DNA of 64,000 bases from SIG351 sp045627045 (GTDB lineage: Bacteria; Bacillota; Clostridia; HGM11327). Position numbers and translations under genes: made by a program. The notes beneath the pieces are model-generated. The model saw only the letters and a program-made list of their open reading frames with translations, had not been told where the DNA came from and did not search any database. Positions 44,642 through 53,897 of this stretch are shown here, one piece after another. The stretch lies in NCBI GenBank assembly GCA_045627045.1, contig JAZQMY010000005.1, positions 26,566-90,565 of the forward strand, in the 5' to 3' direction. How positions within the stretch are numbered: the first letter of the stretch is position 1; each line of letters starts with the position of its first letter.

Positions 44642-45658
44642 TTACAGTGTGTATTTCTCTTGCAAGCATTGTATCAATTTAGGTATATATTCAATTTCAT
44701 TTGCTATTATTTCTTTTATAGTATTGTCGATGTTTTCAAAATGCTTTTTATTCTGAGTTAATTCCATTTTTATACCGAGAAGATGTATGTTTTCGGCTCT
44801 TTTATAATTCGTTTTTGCAAACAAACAAATTTCCTGGTTTTCAGGTAAAAACAAGTCACAGATTTGATTTAGAATCCACTCATGTTCAAGCAACACTCTT
44901 GCATACCTTCTGTCAACGTAAGCGTAGTCACTGTTTGTAATTTCATTTATGAAATAATCTCTTACTCTTATGAGAGTCGAAATACCAAGAGATGCCTCAT
45001 TAGGTAAATATTCTATTTCTGAAATATAGTCTTTAAGGTTTTTTATCATTCTTTTTATATTTGGTTCAGGTTCTGCGTTATCATTATAGCTTATAAAGTC
45101 AAGATTAATCAGTTCTCCTTTAATTGTCATTAGCCCAAGAATTACCTCTGCTTGTGAAGATTCAAATCTCTCAAATACCCCGTTTTCAGTGTATCCTTCT
45201 AAAATGAAATTATCATCGTTATAACCGATAATTAAGAAATCGTGTGTATAATCAAAGTTGTGATATGCATTTGTATGACAGACGTACTTCTCGTTGATGT
45301 TGCCATGAACATAGCAATTGTTATCTAATGATTCCTTTAAGATATACGATAAATTCAAACCGAAAACATCCACTAAATCTTTCCGAATATATAAAGTCTG
45401 CTTAACCGTTAGTTTCTCTTCTGTTCCCCATAAATCTGTTGTCAAAATATTAAATTTGTTGTTTTTTGAATTTGGATAATATGAACAACTAACACATTTT
45501 GTGCATGCCCATTTTGTTATCTCTTGTGGAGCATTTGCCTGAATAATACCAAATGGATATGCAAGATTATGATAACTTAATAATATTGGTTTTTCGGGGA
45601 ACGGTAATATTTTCATTTCGTTAAATCTCATATTTTCTGATCTATAATTTGTTGACAT
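44642..45658 (-). CDS. BtrH-like protein (possible ACP-dependent acyltransferase or papain-fold enzyme)
   Basis: The 338 residues resemble the butirosin BtrH N-terminal group in the middle: a Gly-Asn-Asn segment, a Tyr-rich stretch with CHTNAYHNFDY, and then the His motif THDFLIIGYNDDNFILEGY (about 137-155). In butirosin synthesis BtrH moves an acyl group from an acyl carrier protein to the product. Early cysteines are in WACTKCVSC (about 50-58). Here it is last in the same operon as an acyl carrier protein and FkbH-like protein, which supports an acyl-transfer role. The start may be 45658 or 45631. Family match is tentative. Confidence 0.45.
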   Translation of the reverse strand: MSTNYRSENMRFNEMKILPFPEKPILLSYHNLAYPFGIIQANAPQEITKWACTKCVSCSYYPNSKNNKFNILTTDLWGTEEKLTVKQTLYIRKDLVDVFGLNLSYILKESLDNNCYVHGNINEKYVCHTNAYHNFDYTHDFLIIGYNDDNFILEGYTENGVFERFESSQAEVILGLMTIKGELINLDFISYNDNAEPEPNIKRMIKNLKDYISEIEYLPNEASLGISTLIRVRDYFINEITNSDYAYVDRRYARVLLEHEWILNQICDLFLPENQEICLFAKTNYKRAENIHLLGIKMELTQNKKHFENIDNTIKEIIANEIEYIPKLIQCLQEKYTL

Positions 45659-47105
45659 AATTACAATTTAGCATCCTTTCTTTGAGCCAAGCAGAAAAGT
45701 CTGCGTTTTTCCCGGTATTCCCGATTGCAATATCCGTTATTATTTCTTGTTTCAGAAGATAATTTGCCATCTGTTCTTCTACCCCTTTTCCGATTACACG
45801 GCATGAAAGTGAGAACAGTTTCACTTTCTCATTTTGAATTGCCATTGCTCCGATCAAACCGTAATCGCTGACGGTGTCTTTGTAATACACAGAGTATAGT
45901 GTCCCTTTTTCATCAAGCAGTGTTTTCAGACCCCCGATGGTAAAACGGCCTCCGTTGGTTTTTTGGTTCGTCCGCATAGACAGTTCAGATATCCGTTTCC
46001 ATTCGCTACTGTCGGCAGGATGTATTTCCGTTTCTCCGATAGTATTCATTGTATCTATTGATGCCTGCTCTGCTTTGAAATTCATTGCCCGGATTTTTGC
46101 TGTATCACTGTTGTTTTCTTTTAGCTTGAAGCAAGAAAGATCTCTATATACGGTATACGGATCAAAAAGAACTGTCTGAACTTCCGGCAAAAGGAAATTC
46201 ATTTCTTTTATTTCTTCCGCGGAATCATCGACAAATACAATACTGTCCGGAGAGATATGCAGCAACCCGGCCATTTCTCTAATGTTATCTGCCTTTCTTG
46301 TATAACCCGCGCGAATAATTGCGAAGTCTGTGTCTTTCAGTAACATTCCTGTATGGCTTTTCAGAACTTCTGACAATGTTTCCTTATCATTCTTGGAACA
46401 GATACACAGGATGACTCCTCCTTTTAAGAGCCGAAGGACAAATCTTTGAAAATCCTTGTATTTCTCTGAGATATCTATTCCTTCTATGCCGTCTTCGTTC
46501 AGGATACCTCCCCACAGGACACCATCACAGTCCAGCGTAAGACATTTCTTGGTTTTGGAATATGCGATACAGTATTGGGTATATACTTCCTCCGCTATTT
46601 TTTTTATCAGTATCTCGGAATAAGGAGAGTTCCAGCGGTATTTCCCCTTTGCATTATATGAGTTGTTTATTCCGACTTCGGCGATTATCCTCTTAAAATC
46701 AATCAGCACGTCTGTTTCATCCAGAATTTCGGAAATATACAGATTGAGTTTATCGGACAGCCCATGATATGAGAGTAGGTTGCCGAATACATTGCTCTCT
46801 TTCAAGTAATAGTCTTCAAACCCGAGCCAGAGGATTTGTGCATTTGTTTTCTCCCTTACGGTTCCGTATATTTCAGTACATTTGTTACACATATCGATAT
46901 ACCCAGTAATATCCGGAACCAGACTCCATTCACTCAGATGAAGATATAATAAGGCAAAATCCACATCGAATGTGCGGATTTCAAAAACAGAATTCAAATA
47001 TATGTATGTAATCTCGATATTATCAGAAAACACCTCAGTAAAACAGGGCTTCAAATATGGCTCAAAGTTCACGTTGCTGATAACCGCTATCCGAATCATA
47101 CTCAC
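45642..47105 (-). CDS. FkbH-like HAD-IIIC family protein
   Basis: FkbH-type enzyme (487 residues) that in polyketide pathways loads a glycerate-derived C3 unit from 1,3-bisphosphoglycerate onto an acyl carrier protein. The HAD motif is LTLDCDGVLWGG (about 188-199), the Ser/Thr motif is CICSKND, and the Asp pair is VFVDDSAEE (about 289). A GNAT-like C-terminal domain follows (about 340-487), as in other FkbH proteins. The GTG start overlaps the ACP gene stop by 4 bp. The adjacent ACP is its obvious partner. Confidence 0.88.
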   Translation of the reverse strand: MSMIRIAVISNVNFEPYLKPCFTEVFSDNIEITYIYLNSVFEIRTFDVDFALLYLHLSEWSLVPDITGYIDMCNKCTEIYGTVREKTNAQILWLGFEDYYLKESNVFGNLLSYHGLSDKLNLYISEILDETDVLIDFKRIIAEVGINNSYNAKGKYRWNSPYSEILIKKIAEEVYTQYCIAYSKTKKCLTLDCDGVLWGGILNEDGIEGIDISEKYKDFQRFVLRLLKGGVILCICSKNDKETLSEVLKSHTGMLLKDTDFAIIRAGYTRKADNIREMAGLLHISPDSIVFVDDSAEEIKEMNFLLPEVQTVLFDPYTVYRDLSCFKLKENNSDTAKIRAMNFKAEQASIDTMNTIGETEIHPADSSEWKRISELSMRTNQKTNGGRFTIGGLKTLLDEKGTLYSVYYKDTVSDYGLIGAMAIQNEKVKLFSLSCRVIGKGVEEQMANYLLKQEIITDIAIGNTGKNADFSAWLKERMLNCNYVNKL

Positions 47106-47356
47106 GAATCCTCTAATATTTCATTAATAACGTCCATTATGTGGGATATTGAGTCCAATTCCAACATTGTCAGTTTTTCGTCTGGAAAATCAAAGTCATA
47201 TGTTTCTTCCAATTTTACTATTACCGAAATAAAAACTATAGAGTCTACACCTATTTCTATTAGGTTCTTTTCTGTGTCTTCCTCTGTAATTTTAAGTTCA
47301 TCTGTGCATGAATTGAACATCTCAATAAGCTCCTTGATAGTTGGCTTCTTATTCAT
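47102..47356 (-). CDS. Acyl carrier protein
   Basis: Small acidic carrier (84 residues) with the phosphopantetheine site GVDSI, Ser 39, in a four-helix ACP layout. Overlap with both neighbours (8 bp and 4 bp) ties it to this pathway rather than to fatty-acid synthesis. It likely carries the unit that FkbH loads and the BtrH-like protein transfers. Confidence 0.9.
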   Translation of the reverse strand: MNKKPTIKELIEMFNSCTDELKITEEDTEKNLIEIGVDSIVFISVIVKLEETYDFDFPDEKLTMLELDSISHIMDVINEILEDS

Positions 47357-48245
47357 CGTTTGCTCCCATAAAAACTTTTTTATTGATTTCTATCTTTCTT
47401 CTGTCTCTGTCGGTCAGGTCGGCTTCTATTAAAGGCAAGAGGTTATCTGCTTCCAACCGTGTGTTAAAGTCTACTTTCCACTCTTTTCGCTCTTTTTCGC
47501 AAAGCCCGTAAAGGTTCAGAAGTCTTTCTCCCTCCGGCGTACGGAATGCTTCGATGTATTTCTTCAGTATTTCATCCTCAAACACCTGGCTGGTATAATA
47601 AAGGACGTAAAAGACATATGGGATTATTTCATATTCCGAACTGATTCTGTACAGCTTTTCAATAGATATTTCTTCAAAATTATTCTTTAGAAGATAATAC
47701 ACATCCTTGAACATTTCGTATTTGATACTATTCCTTGTCGCAAGAAGAAAGATACTGTTCATATCTTTATAATGATGGAGGATAAGCTGTACCATCGTTT
47801 TTAGCGGAGGAAGTGTTTTGACCTTTACCCCGTATATTTCCATATCTACTGTATCTGATAGGAATTCCTCTATATCCACTCTTTTCTCTTCATATTCGCC
47901 CCAAAATATATCATAATTTATATCAATTGTAATAGGTAGATTCCCTACTTTAATTGCGTACTTTTGCAATTGATGCGAAGAAAGAAGGGGGAGAGCTCTG
48001 CTTATCCGATTAGAACACTGGCAAAAACCTATTTTTTGTAAAATACTTTCAACAACTTCTAAATTATCTCGAGATACCAAAATATCAATATCTTGATATT
48101 GACGCAATCCCGACCTTTCGTATGCCATAATTGATAACGGTTCTCCTTTTATCAAAGCATAGGGTATATCACCATTACCAAGTTGGTTCAACATGCCAGA
48201 ACAACGTGAATACATTGCACTATATATTATGCTAGAATCAATCAT
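47349..48245 (-). CDS. Nucleotidyltransferase family protein (NTP_transf_5-like)
   Basis: The 298 residues begin with the nucleotidyltransferase pattern ALIKGEP then GLRQYQDIDILV, with metal-binding Asp 52 and Asp 54. The rest is helical. Such proteins accompany HprK-like kinases in some lasso peptide clusters, where they help modify a phosphorylated C-terminal Ser. Upstream lies a 700-bp stretch with decayed IS sequence, and no strong ribosome-binding site is visible before the ATG at 48245. Confidence 0.75.
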   Translation of the reverse strand: MIDSSIIYSAMYSRCSGMLNQLGNGDIPYALIKGEPLSIMAYERSGLRQYQDIDILVSRDNLEVVESILQKIGFCQCSNRISRALPLLSSHQLQKYAIKVGNLPITIDINYDIFWGEYEEKRVDIEEFLSDTVDMEIYGVKVKTLPPLKTMVQLILHHYKDMNSIFLLATRNSIKYEMFKDVYYLLKNNFEEISIEKLYRISSEYEIIPYVFYVLYYTSQVFEDEILKKYIEAFRTPEGERLLNLYGLCEKERKEWKVDFNTRLEADNLLPLIEADLTDRDRRKIEINKKVFMGANDE

Positions 48246-48959
48246 ATAATACTGGTATAATTAAATCATCCCCCAGCAAAAGATTCAATTACAAACTTCC
48301 TTTTCAAAAATTGGACTGTATGATATAATACTTGTGCTTTTAGGAGAACAGAGGATCAGGCACTGCTGGGAAGCGACCTGAGCACCGTTCCAGATTTTAA
48401 GAAGGAAAATACTTCCGATTGAATTGGCTCATCGCCCTTCGGAAAACATAAGGCAATAAACCAATCCGGTAACTTTTTTGAAAAGTCCCATAATCCATTT
48501 CATATTTGAACTACAGCGACTTCGGTTGACTGGTTAATGGAGGGCTTGGCTGCGAGCTTTTTCCAGTTATTGTTATTAGTTTGTTATAGCGAAGGGCACA
48601 TGCTCTTAGACTAGTTATAGGAAACCAGGGAATTGGGGAAGGTTACTCAGGGAGCACCGTGGCTTTTTCTTCATTTTCAAGGCGGACCGTCACATCCTCG
48701 TCGGTATCGATGTTGCATTCAAAAAGCATGATTATTTCATACTCCGCAAAGAAAGTGGTGAAACTAAAGTAGCTGCACTTCTCAACGGGCACTAAAAATG
48801 CGCCGCAGGACAACTCATAGAAGCTACTGGACACACGTAGAACTAAAGTCTGACTGCTACGCTTTTGAACTCACTGACAACATTGAGGAATTCGAATATA
48901 TCTAACGCCACGTTGATAATTCTAATCAATAATGCTACATATTTGCAATGAATTTGTGT
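48246..48959. other. Gene-poor stretch with decayed IS110 sequence
   Basis: No intact gene. A plus-strand -10 box (TATAAT near 48333) and a GC-rich segment around 48350-48650 may be the left end of an IS110 element, which would include its guide (bridge) RNA region. The recombinase relic follows at 48670. Confidence 0.5.
48670..48795 (+). pseudogene. IS110-family transposase N-terminal relic
   Basis: Translates as FIFKADRHILVGIDVAFKKH (48670 onwards), then DYFILRKESGETKVAALL, and stops at 48795. GIDVAxKKHDxF is the N-terminal DEDD motif of IS110 transposases. No start codon and no remainder of the gene is found, so it is a relic. Confidence 0.55.
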
Positions 48960-49871
48960 TCAGACATCGGTTAAATACTCGCAAATTTCCGCAATATCGT
49001 CAGCAGTTTTTTCGATTTCCTCAAGATTGTTCGGGATGATAATTTTGTAAAAAACCACCTTATCTGTAATTTCGTTAAACAAAAAAGATTTTTCAACCAT
49101 ATCGCAAAATTTGTACCCTAAAGAATTTGTTCCACATATGTTAAAATGAAGCAACATTTTTTTATTGAACGTATTAGACACTTTATTCAATGATACCTTT
49201 TTACTGTTTTCGCGTTGAATAACGATGATAGAATCGATAGGTTGGCATGTTGTTCGATGTGTCCATTTATCAGGTGGCTTCAGATATATCTTATTTTGTA
49301 TATTTCTCCTCAAATCACAGTTTTCGCTATGTAATTGCAAAGCTTCATATGCAGTTTCAGTCAATTTTAAACAATTTGCCCCAGAATATCCCACTATTCT
49401 CTCGTGCAAACATATTGCGATTGTATCGTCTGAAAAGAATGGATACCGCTTTTTTACAATTGCAGAGACCAATGTTGTTTTTCCTGAGCCTTTAGGAGCA
49501 CATATCGGAATTAAATGGTTATTACAAATAAAACCTGATCCGTGCAATAACAACATTTGTTTACGAACTAAAAACAAGGCAAACGGTAAATTGAGTAAAG
49601 TTGATTGAATTTGTTCCAAAGTTATGGCTTGAGCAAAAATTATGTTACTATTATAATCCAGTCTGTATTTAATGTTTGAGTTGAGTTCCAACTCGTCGAT
49701 TTCATCTCTCATATTAACACTAACAAACATTTTATCGTCCACACAATTGTTATCACACAAACTGATTTCTAGAGTAACTACATCCATAAAAATTTGATTC
49801 GAATAAACGTCCAATATATTCAACTCATAATTGGATAATAATTTGAATCCATACAAATAATACTGAAACAA
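48960..49871 (-). CDS. HPr kinase-like P-loop protein of the RiPP locus
   Basis: The 303 residues contain LLLHGSGF (107-114), Walker A APKGSGKTT (125-133) and the acidic motif FFSDDT (145-150), as in HPr kinase and the lasso-peptide Ser kinases of the paeninodin type. Those enzymes phosphorylate the C-terminal Ser of a precursor peptide; both precursors here end in Ser. The start is a TTG at 49871, with a weak GGTGAG upstream. It is 27 bp after the exporter gene, so it shares its transcript. Confidence 0.75.
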   Translation of the reverse strand: MFQYYLYGFKLLSNYELNILDVYSNQIFMDVVTLEISLCDNNCVDDKMFVSVNMRDEIDELELNSNIKYRLDYNSNIIFAQAITLEQIQSTLLNLPFALFLVRKQMLLLHGSGFICNNHLIPICAPKGSGKTTLVSAIVKKRYPFFSDDTIAICLHERIVGYSGANCLKLTETAYEALQLHSENCDLRRNIQNKIYLKPPDKWTHRTTCQPIDSIIVIQRENSKKVSLNKVSNTFNKKMLLHFNICGTNSLGYKFCDMVEKSFLFNEITDKVVFYKIIIPNNLEEIEKTADDIAEICEYLTDV

Positions 49872-49898
49872 GCCATCTCACCCTACTTTATATATTCT

Positions 49899-51584
49899 TT
49901 ACTTATTCTCAACGATTTCAATTAACTGTCCTTTTTGAAACCGTAACACTACATCCGCAAACTTAGTCAGCTCATGATTGTGTGTGACAAATATAATTAT
50001 TCTGTCATTACTATTCTTTTCGCACATATGCTGTATAATAGACTCTCCTGAAGCACTATCAATAGCGCTAGTAGGTTCATCCATAACAACTATTCTTTTA
50101 TCTTTTAGATTTAAAGCAGCACGTATATTTGCTAGCTTTTGTTTTTCTCCGCCTGAGCACTCCAAACCGGTGGCAACAAATGTTTTAGAATAATCGTTTT
50201 GTATTTCATTAAATCTGTCTAAATTAAAAACTCTGGTGAGATTAAGATACTCCTTCATATCATCTTCGTTTTCAATCAAAAGATTGTTTTTGATACTCAT
50301 TCCGTCAATAAATTGAAAATCCTGCAAAATGCTTGAAACCTTTGAGTAATAATCAATCAAATTAATCTCAGATAATAGGTGATCATTTACCAGTATCTGT
50401 CCTTCTGTTGGCCGATATAGTCCTAATATCAATTTTATGAGGGTACTTTTTCCTGACCCGTTTTCCCCAATAATAGCATAAGTTTTCCCTAACAAAAAAT
50501 CAAAAGTAATCTTTGATAAAGCAAAACCATCTGTACCATAGTAACGATAAGAAACCTCTTTAAGTGAAATACAATTTATCTTATCGTCTCTCAATTTTTG
50601 TGTCGATATGTTAGATTCTGTTATTTGTTTGAACTTTTCATAATTCTTGCTCTCTAACACTCCTCCATAAAGGCTTGCAACCAATTTAATCATAGAAAAA
50701 AGCACACCGCTAAATTGCAAGGATGTATTTAATGTCACGGTGTAGTCGCCAATCGTCATTTCGCCTGATAACAACATATACCCAAATAATATCATAATGC
50801 CAAGCGTTACACTATTTTGCAAAACATTACCTGCTTGCGTGTAATAGAATAACCTAAGATTATTCTTAAAAGTGGATGTAATAAACGATTTTGAAATATC
50901 CGTAAATGTATATTTTAGAATTGGGTAAGTCCCATTGAGTCGAATATCTCTAGCTTGTTGTTTGTTTAGCAACAAGCCTTGAAAATAATTGATTTTTCTC
51001 CTCATTAATGTCGTTTGATTATTATACTCAACATCACACTTCGCCTTTTTTATCATTAACACATAATTGACTATTACACTAGCAGAAATAGCTAATAACA
51101 CCAAATAATTGAATTGAGCAACGATATAAATATACGATATAATAGTTATCGTGGTAGAGACTACATTCAGAAATGTGTCAAAAACCCTTAATCCCACACC
51201 CGTTGCAAAGCCAAACGCTCTCTGAAAAATATTTGCTGTTTCAACATCATCATAATAATCGTATTGCATAATGAACATTCTGTCTAACGCTTCGCTCGTA
51301 ATTAATAAATTGGCCTGCTGCAAGAGCTTATTTGAAAACAATTCAATAACCGCATATATCAATGACAGTATTGTTTGCATGATTACAAAAAATACCACAT
51401 ATAAAAGGAAATAGTATATACTTTGTCTTACAACAATTGCGTCCAATATGTATTTAGGCATTACCGCGCTAAAAACGGGAAAAAAGCCTCCAATTAAAGC
51501 CAGCAAAACTTTTAATATAACAAAAATGCAATTTTTCTTTGCCACAGAAAATATAAAATTTAAATAAAATTTAATTTCTTTCAT
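49899..51584 (-). CDS. ABC transporter, fused permease and ATPase
   Basis: Exporter half-transporter: six membrane segments (about 1-310), then the ATPase with Walker A GENGSGKST, signature ECSGGEKQ, Walker B VVMDEPTSAID and the switch THNH. It lacks the N-terminal C39 peptidase found in many peptide exporters, so leader cleavage must come from elsewhere. I chose the ATG at 51584, 7 bases after GGAG. The protein is probably the product exporter of the RiPP locus. An IS5 remnant lies directly upstream. Confidence 0.9.
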   Translation of the reverse strand: MKEIKFYLNFIFSVAKKNCIFVILKVLLALIGGFFPVFSAVMPKYILDAIVVRQSIYYFLLYVVFFVIMQTILSLIYAVIELFSNKLLQQANLLITSEALDRMFIMQYDYYDDVETANIFQRAFGFATGVGLRVFDTFLNVVSTTITIISYIYIVAQFNYLVLLAISASVIVNYVLMIKKAKCDVEYNNQTTLMRRKINYFQGLLLNKQQARDIRLNGTYPILKYTFTDISKSFITSTFKNNLRLFYYTQAGNVLQNSVTLGIMILFGYMLLSGEMTIGDYTVTLNTSLQFSGVLFSMIKLVASLYGGVLESKNYEKFKQITESNISTQKLRDDKINCISLKEVSYRYYGTDGFALSKITFDFLLGKTYAIIGENGSGKSTLIKLILGLYRPTEGQILVNDHLLSEINLIDYYSKVSSILQDFQFIDGMSIKNNLLIENEDDMKEYLNLTRVFNLDRFNEIQNDYSKTFVATGLECSGGEKQKLANIRAALNLKDKRIVVMDEPTSAIDSASGESIIQHMCEKNSNDRIIIFVTHNHELTKFADVVLRFQKGQLIEIVENK

Positions 51585-51599
51585 AACATACTCCAAATA

Positions 51600-52255
51600 A
51601 AAAGCATAATCATAAGGGAACCTCTATAAATTGAATTTTTCAGTTCCCGTTTTTGATTTTTCGGTTCAAATTTCGAAATTATTTCCATGCACATATTATA
51701 AACAAGATTAGTAAGACCGATATTGAACTTGGCTCTCTCAATACCGATTGAACGTACAGTAAGCCCATGCATTGTCATTGTCATAAAACCGAATACATGC
51801 TCAATTCTTGCTCTTGTTTTGGTCTTGATTCGATTGCTTTCTTTTTGCTTTGCTGTCAAAGATTTAAGGCAGCCCTTTTCATGAACATGATTGGTTACGT
51901 GCTTTGGTAATTCTTTTCCTGCATAGGCGGCTGTCGACATAAACTTATTTATCGTTTTTGTCGATAAAATCCACAAACCCATTGCTGTCGTGTACATTTG
52001 CAGATGTTACGGCATAATCGATGATAAGCTTGCTTTCGGCATCGACTTTGGTATGATCCTTATAGCCGTAATGTGTTTCATTGCCCTTCTTTGTCCAACG
52101 GGCATCAGTATCTTTTTGAGCCAGTTTTGCCTTGTTTTCCTCCCATTCTTCAGGTATTTCGCCGTTTTTTATTATCTTGTTCTCCTCACTGTTGTTTCTT
52201 CGATGGGAAGCGTCCACATACGTACTATCTCTATCAAAATAATCTGGTTTTGCTT
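51600..52255 (-). pseudogene. IS5-family transposase remnant
   Basis: DDE transposase missing its N-terminal part. The first readable stretch (DYFDRDSTYVDASHRRNN, then THYGYKDHTKVDAESK) gives the first catalytic Asp. A TAA replaces a sense codon at 51945-51947, and one extra C near 51928-51932 shifts the frame inside VYVDSAYAG, which holds the second Asp. The rest (RARIEHVFGFMTMTMHG, NLVYNMCM) follows in the shifted frame. It is inactive. Its left end runs into the 3' end of the radical SAM gene. Confidence 0.85.
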
Positions 52256-53586
52256 TTTTCGTAATTCAAGTATACAATTTGATCCAAATTGTCCTTGGTG
52301 GGAGAGCACTTGGGTGATACCTCAAAACCATTTTTCACTCTATATGCAGGGCATGAAGATCCACAGCAAAATGGATATGCAATACACCCGAAACACTTAT
52401 TTTTGCGTAGATACTCTATGTAAAATTTATCATCCAAAATCCATAATTTCTCTTTTTCAGCGTTTATGTTAAAATACCCTTCGTTAATATCTCCAATTAC
52501 AAATGGGGATTCACAATCTGGTGATTCTTCCAATGTACATTTTCCGATGCATCCATTTTTGTATATAACATATGTGTGTTTTTTATTAGCATAGCACAAC
52601 TCTGATCCACAAGCAAAATTATAGTGTTTTGCAGGGTAAATATCCATTTCCCCGCACTTCTTCAACAATTGCTCCATTATGTATGGATGATACTCACTAG
52701 AAATGGCAGAGTATTGGTCGTCATTTTCACCGCCCCAGTGTCCAATAGCCTTAAAGGCTATTTCAAATCTAGCATCATCCTTGAAATTAAAACTGAAATA
52801 CTCCAAAAATCTCTCAATGCTGTTAAGAATTTCAAAATTGTAATTAACACGTATTAAAACTTTAAACTGCTTCTCTATAGTTTTCATTTGCAATAAATTA
52901 TTGGTTATTCTTTCCCACGTTGGATTGCCAAACTTGTCATATCTATATTTATCATGAGTTTCCGCCATCCCGTCCACTGTGATTTGGAAAATATTAACGC
53001 TTGCATCAATTAATTCTTCAGCAAGTTTTTTCTTAAGAAGTGAACCATTTGTTGTCATACTGTGCTGAAATACAATATTTTTTGATTGACAGAAATTATT
53101 AATACGAGTCGTTAAGTCAAGTATTTGGTCATAAAACAGCAATGGCTCACCGCCAAACCATTCAATTTTCAAAAAACCAAATCCGACAGTTTCATAGTGT
53201 GCTACAATAGAAGAATATATATTTTCAATCGTTGCTTGACTCATAAATCCCGCTTCTTTATTCTCATAGCAATACTTGCATTTGAAATTGCATTCTAATG
53301 TAGGAAAAATAATTAGTGATAAACTATTTTCATCTCCAATAATTTTTCTTATTTGGTGATATACCCTCAAATCTTCATCGTCATTCACGGCAACGCAATA
53401 GTTTTCAACTATGCGTTTATCTAATTGTTCGGAACTAATTGGACGATCTACTAGCGAACGAATTTGCTGAATTAAAGATTCATCAAATATAACACTTTGT
53501 TTTCCAGTAACAGTATTATATACTATCATTTCTTCGGTTTCATCTAGTTCTATGACCTTTGTATATTTTGATAATGTGTATTTCAT
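52234..53586 (-). CDS. Radical SAM/SPASM peptide maturase
   Basis: The 450 residues begin with a precursor-recognition-like region (1-85). The radical SAM motif CNFKCKYC is at 99-106, followed by FGGEPLL. A C-terminal SPASM region has CGSELC, GCIGKC, CFGCIAYPFCCGSSC and a last Cys in PKCSP, enough for two extra Fe4S4 clusters. Such enzymes form thioether or carbon-carbon cross-links in ribosomal peptides. The final 7 or so residues come from the IS5 remnant that abuts it, but all cysteines lie before that. The IS110 pseudogene separates it from the precursor genes. Confidence 0.9.
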   Translation of the reverse strand: MKYTLSKYTKVIELDETEEMIVYNTVTGKQSVIFDESLIQQIRSLVDRPISSEQLDKRIVENYCVAVNDDEDLRVYHQIRKIIGDENSLSLIIFPTLECNFKCKYCYENKEAGFMSQATIENIYSSIVAHYETVGFGFLKIEWFGGEPLLFYDQILDLTTRINNFCQSKNIVFQHSMTTNGSLLKKKLAEELIDASVNIFQITVDGMAETHDKYRYDKFGNPTWERITNNLLQMKTIEKQFKVLIRVNYNFEILNSIERFLEYFSFNFKDDARFEIAFKAIGHWGGENDDQYSAISSEYHPYIMEQLLKKCGEMDIYPAKHYNFACGSELCYANKKHTYVIYKNGCIGKCTLEESPDCESPFVIGDINEGYFNINAEKEKLWILDDKFYIEYLRKNKCFGCIAYPFCCGSSCPAYRVKNGFEVSPKCSPTKDNLDQIVYLNYEKSKTRLF

Positions 53587-53599
53587 ATTAATCTCAATT

Positions 53600-53897
53600 C
53601 TGCCGCTAAAGCATCACCACAAATAGGAATGAAAGAGTGCTACTAGGCGGCGATTTTGTAACAATTTTCTGTTAAAATGTTTTCAGGGAGAAGACACACT
53701 ACAACGCACAGGGAGGTGAGTCGTAGAAGTACTTCTTGCTGAAAACAGTATTTTAATCAGTGTTAGAATCATCTTGTCAAGCACAAATAAGTGTTGACAC
53801 CGAGCACGTACGCTAAAAAATGTTTTAACGCCTGTTAAATTGTGTGATGATTCAGTCACTGTCTTCTCCTCACAGCTTAATTTGAGGAGGGATATTT
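53600..53897 (+). ncRNA. Possible IS110 left-end non-coding region (bridge RNA site)
   Basis: About 300 bases between the radical SAM gene and the IS110 transposase start, without an open frame. In IS110-group elements this position encodes the bridge RNA that guides target choice. Inverted partial repeats (GTTTTCAGGG and GCTGAAAACAG) are visible. The assignment rests on position only. Confidence 0.35.

Noticed and set aside
48643..48834. Minus-strand frame of 63 codons
   Set aside because: It is antisense to the IS110 relic, whose protein similarity is on the plus strand.
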